From UMGS1663 sp963558185 (lineage in GTDB: Bacteria > Bacillota > Clostridia > TANB77 > CAG-508): a DNA stretch of 64,000 nt. Both the position numbers and the translations under genes were made by a program. The stretch is from positions 1-64,000 of the forward strand of contig CAUWFE010000008.1 in NCBI GenBank assembly GCA_963558185.1. The letters run 5' to 3'. Shown here piece by piece: positions 18,420 to 27,725 of the stretch. Below the pieces are notes generated by a model. The model did not search any database. It saw only the letters and a program-made list of their open reading frames with translations, and was not told where the DNA came from. Each line of letters starts with the position of its first letter. Within the stretch, counting starts at the first letter, position 1.

Positions 18420-19639
18420 ATGGTAAAAAAATCGGAATTTATTTGGAATAGCATAGCAAGTTTAATTGCAGCAATGCTTAATGCAGTTATTTTATTTATA
18501 TGTACAAGGGTAAATGGAACAGAAGCAGCACGGTATGTTTTCAATTGCTTTTGCTACAGCTACAATATTAAATGCTATAGGAGATTATGGAATTCGTATT
18601 TATCAAGTAACAGATAGTAAAAGAAAGTATCAATTCGGAGAATACTTAGGTACAAGAGTAGTAATTACGAGTATTATGTGCATATTAGGAATTATTTTTG
18701 TATTTATTAGTGGATATGAATTAGAAAAATTAATAATGTGTGTTTCTCTTATATTTTTTAGATTAATTGATAATTTAAGCGAAACATATCAAGCTGAATT
18801 TCAAATTCAAGGTAGGCTAGATTTAGGTGCAAAATCAGTTGTTATTAGAAATATTATAGCAATATTATGTTTTGCAATAGTTGACTTTATAACTAAAAAT
18901 ACTATAATTGCATTCATAACATTATTTTTAGTAAATGCTATAGTTTTTGTATTGTTTGACTTAAGGCAGATTAAAAATTTCACGAAATCTAAAATATGTT
19001 TTCCTAAGCAAAAAATACTTTCATTATTAAAAGAATGTTTCCCAGTGTTTTTAGCAACAATATTAAGTGTATATTTAGCAAATGCTGTTAAATATGCTAT
19101 AGATAATTATGGAAATTATGAAATGCAAACAATTTATAACATAATATATTTGCCAGCTTTTACAATTAATTTAGCAAGTATATTTATTATAAAACCACTA
19201 TTAAAACCTTTAGGTGATTTCTGGAACGAGAAGAGATATAAAGAATTTAAGCGGTGTTATATTAAAAGTAATTATTGTTATATTTGCAGTTACATTATTA
19301 ATTATGGGAGTTTGTGCAACTATAGGAATACCAATTTTAAATTTTATTTATGGAATACCATTACAATCATATTTATTACAATTAATAGTATTAGTACTTT
19401 CAGGGGGGCTATATGCTATTAGTGTATTACTTTTATATGTATTAACAACAATGAGAAGTCAAAGTAGTGCTACAATAGCATATGCTATAACATCTGTAGT
19501 TTCTGTATTTGTTTGCAACATATTGGTAAAATACTTTAATATAACAGGAGCTAGTATTGCAAATGCTTTAATTAACTTTATTTTATGTGTAATAATGGGA
19601 ATACTACTAATATTTTCATATAGAAAAAGGAGGAATTAA
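18420..19639 (+). CDS. Wzx-like polysaccharide flippase with two CGG +1 shifts
   Basis: Joined in three frames, this encodes a MATE/MOP-superfamily flippase of about 405 residues with a dozen hydrophobic helices. The zero frame reaches CGG at 18531; skipping C18531 gives NGTEAA-GMFSIAFATATIL, the family sequence. A second CGG at 19252 breaks it again; skipping C19252 gives YKEFK-GVILKVIIVIFAV and continues to the stop at 19637-19639. Both repairs are the same one-base event before a glycine codon. The protein would flip a lipid-linked repeat unit across the membrane. AGGAGG at 18409-18414 fits ATG 18420. An ABC exporter is also present in the cluster, so two export routes may exist. Confidence 0.85.
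18531..18533 (+). other. CGG +1 shift site 2 (GCA-C-GGT)
   Basis: In-frame CGG; skipping C reads GGT (Gly) and restores the flippase N-terminal helix region. Confidence 0.7.
19252..19254 (+). other. CGG +1 shift site 3 (AAG-C-GGT)
   Basis: In-frame CGG; skipping C reads GGT (Gly) and restores the flippase C-terminal half. Confidence 0.68.
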
Positions 19640-19641
19640 AA

Positions 19642-20484
19642 ATGAAAATTTTGATAACAGGGGCAAATGGAATGCTTGCAAAAGCTGTGAAAGAAAAATT
19701 TGCAAATGAAACTTTAATTTTAACAGATTCAAATGAATTAGATATTACAGTTGAAAAATCTGTAATGGAAAAAGTAAAAGAAATTAATCCAGAATATGTA
19801 ATAAATTGTGCAGCATATACAGCAGTAGATAAGGCAGAAGAAGATAAAGAATTAGCAAAGAAAGTAAATAGTTTAGGAGTAGAAAATTTAGCAAAGGCTT
19901 GTAGAAATACAGGAGCTACTCTTATACATGTAAGCACAGACTATGTATTTGATGGAAAATTAGATATAAACAAAGTATATCGTGAAGATGATAAAACAGG
20001 TCCAGTTACAGTATATGGAATTACAAAATTAAGTGGAGAACAAAAATTAATTGAAAATTGTGATAAATATTATATATTCCGCACAGCATGGCTATATGGA
20101 GAAGGAAATAACTTTGTAAGAACAATGCTAAAATTAGGAAGTGAAAAAGAAGAAATAAATGTAGTTTCAGATCAACATGGTAGCCCTACTTATACAGAAG
20201 ATTTAGCCAATATTATATATCAAGCAATAGAAAAGAAAATTCCATATGGAATATATCATGCTACAAATCAAGGCTATACAACTTGGTATGACTTTACAAA
20301 AGAAATATTTAAAAAAGCAAATTGCAACTGCAGGGTAAATCCTGTTACATCAGAGCAATTTGTAAGACCAGCAAAAAGACCGAAAAATTCTATGTTATCT
20401 AAAGATAAATTATTAGTACAAGGAATAGAAATACCTATGTGGATAGATGCTTTAGATAGATACTTAAAAAAGGAAGGATATTAA
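19642..20484 (+). CDS. rmlD: dTDP-4-dehydrorhamnose reductase
   Basis: The 280-residue NADPH-dependent enzyme makes dTDP-L-rhamnose, the last step of the Rml pathway. The Rossmann motif GANGMLAKA, INCAAYTAVDKAE, STDYVFDG and the active-site YGITKLSGE (Tyr-x3-Lys) are visible. It starts 2 bp after the flippase and ends 1 bp before dnaE. RmlA, RmlB and RmlC are not in the window. The gene implies that the cluster product contains rhamnose. Confidence 0.95.
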   Translation: MKILITGANGMLAKAVKEKFANETLILTDSNELDITVEKSVMEKVKEINPEYVINCAAYTAVDKAEEDKELAKKVNSLGVENLAKACRNTGATLIHVSTDYVFDGKLDINKVYREDDKTGPVTVYGITKLSGEQKLIENCDKYYIFRTAWLYGEGNNFVRTMLKLGSEKEEINVVSDQHGSPTYTEDLANIIYQAIEKKIPYGIYHATNQGYTTWYDFTKEIFKKANCNCRVNPVTSEQFVRPAKRPKNSMLSKDKLLVQGIEIPMWIDALDRYLKKEGY

Positions 20485-20485
20485 A

Positions 20486-23400
20486 ATGGGGAATTTTGTA
20501 CATCTACACATCCATAGTGAATTTAGTTTATTAGATGGAGCTAATCGCATAAAAGATATACCAGTAAGAGCAAAAGAATTGGGTATGGATTCTATTGCAA
20601 TTACAGACCATGGAGTTATGTTTGGTGTAATAGATTTTTATAAAGCCTGTAAAGCAAATGGTATTAAGCCTATTATTGGGTGTGAAGTATATGTTGCACC
20701 TCGTTTAAGAACAGATAAAGATCCTAATTTTGATAGTAAATATAATCATTTAATATTACTTGCAAAAAACAATAATGGATATAAGAACTTATCAAAATTA
20801 GTTTCTTTAAGTTTTACAGAAGGGTTTTATTATAAACCTAGAATTGATAAAGAAATTTTAGAAAAATATCATGAAGATTTAATTTGTTGTAGTGCTTGCT
20901 TGGCAGGAGAGGTAAACCAAGCTTTATTAAAAAATGATATAGAAGAGGCAAAAAAAATTGCACTTTGGTATAAAAGTATATTTGGTAAAGACTATTATTT
21001 AGAAATTCAAAATAATGGTGTAAAAGAACAAGTAATGGTAAATCAAAAATTAATACAACTTTCAAAAGAACTAGATATTCCATTAGTTGCAACAAATGAT
21101 GCACATTATACCAAAAGAGAAGATGCATATAATCATGAAGTTTTATTATGTATTCAAACTGGAAAAAAGATGACAGATGAAGATAGAATGCGTTTTGAAA
21201 CAGATGAATTATATATAAAATCTCCAGAAGAAATGAGTGATTATTTTTCAAATGTACCACAAGCAATTGAAAATACAGTTAAAATAGCAAATGAGTGTAA
21301 TGTTGAATTTGAATTCGGACACACAATTTTACCAAACTACGAGGTACCAGAAGGCTTTAACACACATTATGATTACTTAGAAAAATTAACAAATGATGGT
21401 ATGACTAAAAGATATGGAGAAAATTTATCACAAGAAATAATAGATAGAAAAAATTATGAACTTTCTGTTATAAATAAAATGGGATATGTAGATTACTTTT
21501 TAATAGTATGGGATTATATTAATTATGCTAAAACCCATGACATTCCAGTAGGACCTGGGCGTGGTTCAGGTGCAGGCTCAATTGTAGCATATGCCATAGG
21601 AATTACAGATATAGATCCAATAAAATATAGTTTGATTTTTGAAAGATTTTTAAATCCAGAAAGAATTAGTATGCCAGATTTTGATGTGGATTTTTGCTAT
21701 GAAAAAAGAGATAAAGTAATAGAATATGTATGTGAAAAATATGGATATGACCATGTTTCACAGATTATTACATTTGGAACCATGTCTGCTAGAATGGTAA
21801 TAAGAGATGTTGGAAGAGCATTAGATTTACCATATGCAGAAGCTGATAAACTTGCTAAAATGATTCCAAACGAATTGCATATTACAATAAAAAGAGCAAT
21901 GGAACAAAATAGAGAATTAAAAGAAATCTATGATACAAATCCGGAAATTACAAAATTATTAGATGTAGCAATGGCTTTAGAAGGAATGCCAAGGCAGGCT
22001 TCAACTCATGCATGTGGAATAGTAATTACAAAAGAACCGGTAGATACATATGTACCACTTTATGTAAGAGAAGGTACAATATCTACACAATATATTATGA
22101 CAACATTAGAGGAATTAGGTCTTTTAAAAATGGACTTTTTAGGACTACGTACTTTAACTGTTATAAAAGACACAATTGACTTAGTAAAAAAAGATAAAAA
22201 TATAGATGTTGAATTTGACAAAGATATGAATGACCCTTATGTATATAAATTATGGCAAGAAGGAAACTCAGTAGGTATTTTTCAGTTTGAAAGCCAAGGA
22301 ATGACAAACTTTATGAAAGAACTAAAACCAGATGGATTAGAAGATATAATAGCTGGAGTTTCATTATATAGACCAGGACCAATGGATCAAATACCAAGAT
22401 ATATAGCAAACAAAAAAGACCCTGAACATGCAGTATATACACATGAAGCGTTAAAACCAATTTTAAATGTAACATATGGATGTATGGTGTATCAGGAACA
22501 AGTAATGCAAATAGTAAGAGATTTAGCTGGATATTCTTTAGGTAGAGCAGATTTAGTAAGGCGTGCTATGGGTAAGAAAAAGCTAGATGTAATGGCTAAA
22601 GAAAGAGAAATTTTTATTAATGGGCAAGTAGATGAAGATGGGAATATTATAGTTCCAGGTTGTGTTAGAAATGGAATAGATGCAAAAAGTGCTGATAAAA
22701 TATTTGATGAAATGGCAGAATTTGCAAAATATGCATTTAACAAATCACATGCAGCAGCATATGCAGTAGTATCATATAGAACAGCGTATTTAAAAGCATA
22801 TTATCCAGCCGAATTTATGGCAGCAACTTTAAATAGTTTTTTAGGAAATTTAGATAAAATACCATATTATATAGATGAATGTAAAAGACTAAATATTGAT
22901 ATTTTAAAGCCTAATATTAATAAAAGTTTTACAAAATTTACAGTTGACAATGGAAAAATACGTTTTGGTTTAGGCAGTATTAAAAATGTTGGTACAGCAG
23001 TTGTTGATAGTATAGTTGCAGAAAGAGAAAAAAATGGAGAATACAAAACTTTTGCTGATTTTTGTGAGAGAATTCAAAATGAATCTGTAAATAAAAAATG
23101 CATTGAAAGTTTAATAAAAGCAGGAGCATTTGATGATTTTCCACAAACAAGAAATACTTTGTTTGCTTCTTTTGAAAATATAGTAGATGCTATAAATGAT
23201 AGCAGTAAAAAAACTTTAGAAGGACAAGTGTCTATGTTTGACTTAGGAAATGAAGAACAAAAAAAAGAAGAAACTGAAAAAATGAAATATAGATTTATTG
23301 AATTAGAAGAATTTTCAGAAAAAGAGATGCTATCTATGGAAAAGGAAATGCTAGGCTTATATATATCAGGTCATCCATTAGAACAATATAGAAATATTAT

Positions 23401-24001
23401 AGATAAAAATACGAATATTTCTACTCTTAAAATAAGAGAAGCATTAGATGAATTACAAGAAACAGGTAAAAATACTTATCGTGATGGGCAAAATGTAAAA
23501 TATGCAGGAATTATTAATAGTATTAAGAAAAAATTTACAAAAAATAATAAAATAATGGCCTTTATTACAATAGAAGATTTATATGGAACATTAGAGGTAC
23601 TATGTTTTGAAAATGCGTATCAAGCTTCAATAAATTCTTTATTAGTAGATAACATAGTAATGGTAGAAGGAAGATTAAGTATTAGAGAAGAAGATGGAAG
23701 TGTTACTATAATAGCAAATAAAATACACGATTTTCAAAATGCAGTGCAAGAAGGAAAATCAAATAATTATCAAACAGAGATAAAAAAACAAATAATACAA
23801 TTTAATATTACAAATCTTACAGAAAATGAGAAAAATAAATTAAAAGGTGCTATTCACTTCTTCACAGGGGAAAGAAACAATATGGCAATATATATTTTAA
23901 ATGGAGAAAATGAAACACCAGCAGGAGCAATGTATATTACGCCAGAAATATTAGAACAATTAGAAGATATTATAGGAAAAGAAAATGTTAAATTGAAGTA
24001 A
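20486..24001 (+). CDS. dnaE: DNA polymerase III alpha subunit
   Basis: This is the 1,171-residue replicative-type polymerase. The N-terminal PHP domain has HLHIHSEFSLLDG and TDHGVMFG. The polymerase core has GPGRGSGAGSIVAYA and the acidic PDFDVDF motif. The helix-hairpin-helix, OB domain (YAGIINSIKKKFTKNNK) and C-terminal part follow. Length is normal for a DnaE1-type enzyme. It follows rmlD by 1 bp, so it may be transcribed with the polysaccharide operon, but it is an essential gene and could have its own promoter inside rmlD. Confidence 0.97.
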   Translation: MGNFVHLHIHSEFSLLDGANRIKDIPVRAKELGMDSIAITDHGVMFGVIDFYKACKANGIKPIIGCEVYVAPRLRTDKDPNFDSKYNHLILLAKNNNGYKNLSKLVSLSFTEGFYYKPRIDKEILEKYHEDLICCSACLAGEVNQALLKNDIEEAKKIALWYKSIFGKDYYLEIQNNGVKEQVMVNQKLIQLSKELDIPLVATNDAHYTKREDAYNHEVLLCIQTGKKMTDEDRMRFETDELYIKSPEEMSDYFSNVPQAIENTVKIANECNVEFEFGHTILPNYEVPEGFNTHYDYLEKLTNDGMTKRYGENLSQEIIDRKNYELSVINKMGYVDYFLIVWDYINYAKTHDIPVGPGRGSGAGSIVAYAIGITDIDPIKYSLIFERFLNPERISMPDFDVDFCYEKRDKVIEYVCEKYGYDHVSQIITFGTMSARMVIRDVGRALDLPYAEADKLAKMIPNELHITIKRAMEQNRELKEIYDTNPEITKLLDVAMALEGMPRQASTHACGIVITKEPVDTYVPLYVREGTISTQYIMTTLEELGLLKMDFLGLRTLTVIKDTIDLVKKDKNIDVEFDKDMNDPYVYKLWQEGNSVGIFQFESQGMTNFMKELKPDGLEDIIAGVSLYRPGPMDQIPRYIANKKDPEHAVYTHEALKPILNVTYGCMVYQEQVMQIVRDLAGYSLGRADLVRRAMGKKKLDVMAKEREIFINGQVDEDGNIIVPGCVRNGIDAKSADKIFDEMAEFAKYAFNKSHAAAYAVVSYRTAYLKAYYPAEFMAATLNSFLGNLDKIPYYIDECKRLNIDILKPNINKSFTKFTVDNGKIRFGLGSIKNVGTAVVDSIVAEREKNGEYKTFADFCERIQNESVNKKCIESLIKAGAFDDFPQTRNTLFASFENIVDAINDSSKKTLEGQVSMFDLGNEEQKKEETEKMKYRFIELEEFSEKEMLSMEKEMLGLYISGHPLEQYRNIIDKNTNISTLKIREALDELQETGKNTYRDGQNVKYAGIINSIKKKFTKNNKIMAFITIEDLYGTLEVLCFENAYQASINSLLVDNIVMVEGRLSIREEDGSVTIIANKIHDFQNAVQEGKSNNYQTEIKKQIIQFNITNLTENEKNKLKGAIHFFTGERNNMAIYILNGENETPAGAMYITPEILEQLEDIIGKENVKLK

Positions 24002-24018
24002 CGAAATTAAAAAAAAGT

Positions 24019-24047
24019 TTGACTAAAAAATAATATAAGGGTATAAT
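24019..24047 (+). promoter_or_regulatory. Promoter of fba
   Basis: TTGACT (24019-24024), a 17-bp spacer and TATAAT (24042-24047) lie 37 bp before the gene. Confidence 0.75.
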
Positions 24048-24083
24048 AACCAAAGAAATTAAATTTTGAGGAGGAATTAAATT

Positions 24084-25016
24084 ATGTCATTAGTTACAAC
24101 TAAGGAAATGTTTGAAAAATCAATGAAAGAACATTTTGCAATAGGAGCATTTAATGTTAATAATATGGAAATAATACAAGGAATTATGGATGCAGCAGCT
24201 AAACAAAATTCACCAGTAATATTACAAGCATCTTCAAGTGCAATTAAATATGCAAGAATTGGATATTTAATGAAAATGGTAGAAGCAGCAGTAGAGGAAT
24301 ATCCTAATATCCCAGTTGCAATACATTTAGACCATGGACCAGATTTTGAAACTTGTAAAATGTGTATAGATAATGGTTTTACATCTGTTATGATAGATGG
24401 TTCAAAATATGATTTTGAGGAAAATATTAGATTAACAAAACAAGTAGTAGATTATGCACATAGTCATGGAGTAGTAGTAGAAGCAGAGTTAGGTAAATTA
24501 GCAGGTATTGAAGATGAGGTTAATGTATCTGCAAGTGATGCAATGTATACAGACCCTGAACAAGCAAAAGAATTTGTAGAAAGAACAGGATGTGACTCTT
24601 TAGCAATAGCTATTGGAACAAGTCATGGAGCATATAAATTTAAAGGAGAAGCAAAATTACGTTTTGATATTTTAGCAAAAATAAAAGAATTAATACCAAA
24701 TACTCCAATAGTATTACATGGAGCATCTACAGTAATTCCAGAATTAGTAGAAACTTGTAATAAATATGGTGCAAATATTCCAGGAGCAAAAGGTGTACCA
24801 GATGAAATGTTACATGAAGCAAGTATGCTAGGAGTTTCAAAAATAAACGTAGATACAGATTTACGTTTAGCAATGACAGCAGAGATTAGAAAAGTATTTG
24901 CAGAAGAACCAGGTGCTTTTGATCCTAGAAAATATTTAACACCAGCAAGAGAAAAAATAGAAGAAACAGTATCACATAAAATGAAAGATGTTTTTGGTTC
25001 AAATAATAAAGCATAA
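24084..25016 (+). CDS. fba: Class II fructose-bisphosphate aldolase
   Basis: This 310-residue zinc enzyme of glycolysis splits fructose 1,6-bisphosphate into dihydroxyacetone phosphate and glyceraldehyde 3-phosphate. The family motifs AIHLDHGPDFETCK (zinc ligand and catalytic Asp-His), VEAELGKLAGIED, GTSHGAYK and LHGASTVIP are visible, followed by the NVDTDLR phosphate-binding strand. It has a strong own promoter and GAGGAGG ribosome binding site, and a terminator shared with convergent smpB. Confidence 0.96.
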   Translation: MSLVTTKEMFEKSMKEHFAIGAFNVNNMEIIQGIMDAAAKQNSPVILQASSSAIKYARIGYLMKMVEAAVEEYPNIPVAIHLDHGPDFETCKMCIDNGFTSVMIDGSKYDFEENIRLTKQVVDYAHSHGVVVEAELGKLAGIEDEVNVSASDAMYTDPEQAKEFVERTGCDSLAIAIGTSHGAYKFKGEAKLRFDILAKIKELIPNTPIVLHGASTVIPELVETCNKYGANIPGAKGVPDEMLHEASMLGVSKINVDTDLRLAMTAEIRKVFAEEPGAFDPRKYLTPAREKIEETVSHKMKDVFGSNNKA

Positions 25017-25092
25017 AATACAAATTTACTTTGCAAATATACATGAAGATTACATCAACTTTCGATTTGAAAAATTAATAGAAAATAAAATA

Positions 25093-25121
25093 GGGGAGAG
25101 AATAATCAAATATTCTCTCCC
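25093..25121. terminator. Bidirectional terminator between fba and smpB
   Basis: GGGGAGAGAATA/TATTCTCTCCC form a stable stem between convergent genes. Confidence 0.75.
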
Positions 25122-25138
25122 TCTTCTAAAAAATTATA

Positions 25139-25603
25139 TTAAAACCTATTCTTTTCTTTTAAATGTATTGCCATTTGTCTTTCAGCATCTTTTTTAGCAA
25201 TATCCTGACGTTTATCGTATAATTTTTTTCCAATTCCGATTCCTAATTCCATTTTTACAAAATTTCCTTTAAAGTAAAGACTAATAGGAATTAAACTATA
25301 TCCCTTTTGTTGAACTAATCCTATCAACTTTCTAATTTCACGTTTATTTAATAGTAATTTTCTATCACGGATTGGATCCTTATTAAAAATATTACCAAAT
25401 TCATAAGGGCTAATGTGCATTGAATACACATATGCTTCGCCATTTTTTATTGTTACATAGCTATCTTTTAAATTAACCTTACCAGCACGAATTGATTTAA
25501 TTTCTGTTCCACTTAAAACAATACCAGCTTCTATAGTATCTTGAATATTATAATTATGATAAGCAACTGGATTTTTTGCTAACACTTTTTTTGAACTTGC
25601 CAT
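25139..25603 (-). CDS. smpB: SsrA-binding protein SmpB
   Basis: The 154-residue protein partners tmRNA in trans-translation and rescues stalled ribosomes. Motifs include NPVAYHNYNIQDTIEAGIVL, LSGTEIKSIRAGKVNLKDSY and the C-terminal GKKLYDKRQDIAKKDAERQM, whose tail enters the decoding centre. AGAGG precedes ATG on the minus strand. tmRNA itself is not in the window. The gene is of interest because stalling at poorly decoded codons is one possible feature of this genome. Confidence 0.96.
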   Translation of the reverse strand: MASSKKVLAKNPVAYHNYNIQDTIEAGIVLSGTEIKSIRAGKVNLKDSYVTIKNGEAYVYSMHISPYEFGNIFNKDPIRDRKLLLNKREIRKLIGLVQQKGYSLIPISLYFKGNFVKMELGIGIGKKLYDKRQDIAKKDAERQMAIHLKEKNRF

Positions 25604-25667
25604 GAGTACACCTCTTTCTATAGGTATTATACACGAAAAATCAAAAAAAGAAAATACATTTCTATTA

Positions 25668-25702
25668 AAAAGAAAGTTTCCCTATAAGAAAAACTTTCTT
25701 TC
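25668..25702 (-). terminator. Terminator after the minus-strand gene at 25,767
   Basis: On the minus strand AGAAAGTTT/AAACTTTCT form a stem followed by a T-rich run. Confidence 0.6.
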
Positions 25703-25766
25703 TGTGTAGTTATAAGAAATAGCATTTCATATAACTTAAAATAATATTGGCATACTTTTAAGAAAA

Positions 25767-26213
25767 TTAATGAGTTTGATGTTCTTCTACATCATCACGT
25801 TCTCTCATATATGCCCAAATAAGAGAAATAATAGCAGCAGCGACTAAACCAAGAATTATCCAAGTTAATGTATTAGCATTCATACCAAAAAGAATTGCTT
25901 GATCACCAACAGATGTTCTTTCAGCTGTATAACCTGAATTGTCATTAGTCATTCCAACCATACTATTACTTGTGTTTTGTATAGCACTACCTGCTTTCGA
26001 GCCCATATCTTTTACTCCATTTGCAGCATCTGATGCAATATTCTCAACACCTTGAACAGCTCCTGATGCAACATTTCCAACACCATGAGCAGCATCTTCT
26101 ATACCACCCATAATGCTGTTGCCCATTTGCTGAGTGTTAGCAGAAGCAAAAGATACATAAAATAGAGTAAAAAATGTAATAATAAGAGTAGAAAATAGAA
26201 TTTTCTTTTTCAT
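25767..26213 (-). CDS. Small secreted or anchored protein with C-terminal membrane helix
   Basis: The 148-residue protein begins with a signal peptide (MKKKILFSTLIITFFTLFYV, then ASA-like cleavage). A Gly/Ala/Asn/Ser-rich middle contains repeated GVxNIAS-like units resembling an amphipathic 11-residue pattern. A single transmembrane helix near residues 113-137 and a short charged tail with ERDDVEEHQTH close it. ATG 26213 has GGAGG upstream; the ATG at 26243 is rejected. It shares its plan with the next gene at 26,369. I do not recognise the family; an anchored envelope or spore-associated role is possible. Confidence 0.65.
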   Translation of the reverse strand: MKKKILFSTLIITFFTLFYVSFASANTQQMGNSIMGGIEDAAHGVGNVASGAVQGVENIASDAANGVKDMGSKAGSAIQNTSNSMVGMTNDNSGYTAERTSVGDQAILFGMNANTLTWIILGLVAAAIISLIWAYMRERDDVEEHQTH

Positions 26214-26327
26214 TGTAAAACCTTCCTCCTTAAAGATTGTCATAAATTTTTATAAAAACTTAAGATTAATAATAGTATTCATTTTTTTGAGCAAAATATA
26301 CAATATAAAAGAAAAATAGACAAAAAA

Positions 26328-26361
26328 ATATTGTGAATTTATGGAAAAACATTCACAATAT
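26328..26361 (-). terminator. Terminator after the minus-strand gene at 26,369
   Basis: ATATTGTGAAT/ATTCACAATAT form a stem just beyond the stop codon on the minus strand. Confidence 0.6.
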
Positions 26362-26368
26362 ACATATA

Positions 26369-26677
26369 TTATCTTCCAAGCCTAATTAAAACAGCAATTC
26401 CTAATAAAATTAGAACAAAGCCAACAACAATTAGCAAAATATTTAAAATAGAATCAATTCCAAGTCCTTCAGCATCATCTCTACTAGAATTTTCAACAGT
26501 AGTTGTCATTTGAGAGTTTGTATCTAAAGAAGAATCATCTAAACTATTACTTATAACTGAATTAGTATCTGTATCAGATTGTAAATTCATATTAATATCT
26601 GTAGCAAAACATGTTGTAGAAAATATCAAACCAGTAAATAATAATAAACAACTTAAAACTTTAAAAATTTTATTCAT
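26369..26677 (-). CDS. Small secreted or anchored protein
   Basis: The 102-residue protein has a signal peptide (residues 1-25, ending in CFATD), a Ser/Asp/Asn/Thr-rich spacer, a C-terminal transmembrane helix (about residues 77-98) and a short basic end. AGGAGGTTAAC lies just upstream of ATG on the minus strand. The plan matches the neighbour at 25,767, so the two may be diverged paralogues or co-functional surface proteins. No known domain is recognised. Confidence 0.65.
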   Translation of the reverse strand: MNKIFKVLSCLLLFTGLIFSTTCFATDINMNLQSDTDTNSVISNSLDDSSLDTNSQMTTTVENSSRDDAEGLGIDSILNILLIVVGFVLILLGIAVLIRLGR

Positions 26678-26803
26678 GTTAACCTCCTAAAATTAAAACT
26701 AAATATAGTTTTTTATCTAATGTATATTATTAGCCATAAGACTAATTAACAATATTATGATACACAACTTAATATAAAAAGTCAATGCTTAATCTATAAA
26801 AAA

Positions 26804-26832
26804 TTGATAATTACCATATTTTATGATATAAT
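26804..26832 (+). promoter_or_regulatory. Promoter of the cell-wall hydrolase-like gene
   Basis: TTGATA (26804-26809), a 17-bp spacer and TATAAT (26827-26832). Confidence 0.7.
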
Positions 26833-26898
26833 AAATATATGTAACTATAAATAAGCCTTGCAATTGTAGGGCAACAAAAAACAGGAGGAGAAAACAAC

Positions 26899-27594
26899 AT
26901 GAAAAGAGGTAATTTTAATTCTTTAGTAATTGGAGGTGTTTTAGGCATTATCATATGTTCACAAGTACCGGCAGCACAAGAAGCACAACGGCAAAAACAA
27001 GAAGAATTGATGCGTAGCATAATAAAAAGTGAAAGGCAGATAGAATATTTAAAAGAAACTGATGCATATGATGCAGATTTGTTTTTACAAAAGCAAGAAG
27101 AAATTTCAAAAAAGCAGGAAGAAGAATTTTTAAGACTAAGAGAAGAAGAAAACAAAAAGCAAATAGCTGATGATATACAATTACTTGCAGCTGTAGCATA
27201 TTCTGAAGAAGAAGAATTTATTAATTATTTTAATTCAGAAAAAACTGTGGCTGTAGAATTGAATGGTAAATATGCAGTTATACCAAAAAAAGAAGCAGCA
27301 GAAATGGCTTTTAGATATGCAATGGCTGTTGTGATTAATCGATGTAAAAATAATGTTGGAGGAACAACAATTGAAGAAGTAATAATGGCAGATGGTGCTT
27401 ATGCAACTACTACAAAACAGAAGTTAGATAGGCAAGATATTCCAAAACGAATATATGATATGGCAGAAGAAATGCTAACAACAGTAGAAGACGAATTACC
27501 AGACAATCTAATTTATCAAGGAGAAATTGAATGGGGAACACCAATATTTAAAATTGGAAACCAAAAATTTGGAATTGATGAAAAATACGAATAA
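26899..27594 (+). CDS. Cell-wall hydrolase, SleB/CwlJ (Hydrolase_2)-like
   Basis: The 231-residue protein has an N-terminal hydrophobic anchor or signal (about residues 7-22), a Glu/Gln/Lys-rich coiled coil (residues 28-95), and a C-terminal domain with LLAAVAYSEE, AMAVVINRCKN, TIEEVIM and DGAYATTT. These match the SleB/CwlJ peptidoglycan hydrolase fold, in which the first Glu is catalytic. It contains one in-frame CGG codon at 26989 that must be read without a shift, because skipping C leads to a stop within a few codons. GGAGGAG precedes the ATG. Spore germination or cell-wall remodelling is the likely role. Confidence 0.7.
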   Translation: MKRGNFNSLVIGGVLGIIICSQVPAAQEAQRQKQEELMRSIIKSERQIEYLKETDAYDADLFLQKQEEISKKQEEEFLRLREEENKKQIADDIQLLAAVAYSEEEEFINYFNSEKTVAVELNGKYAVIPKKEAAEMAFRYAMAVVINRCKNNVGGTTIEEVIMADGAYATTTKQKLDRQDIPKRIYDMAEEMLTTVEDELPDNLIYQGEIEWGTPIFKIGNQKFGIDEKYE

Positions 27595-27598
27595 GTTG

Positions 27599-27629
27599 AA
27601 AACACAGGATATAGTAAATCCTGTGTTTT
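27599..27629 (+). terminator. Rho-independent terminator
   Basis: AAAACACAGGAT/ATCCTGTGTTTT form a 12-bp stem just after the hydrolase stop. Confidence 0.75.
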
Positions 27630-27725
27630 CCCTTTGTAATAGAAGTGTAACAAAAATGTAATAAAAAAAACATAGTAATATAAATGTAATAGTGATATAA
27701 TTAAAAAAATAAAAAAGGGGAAAAC

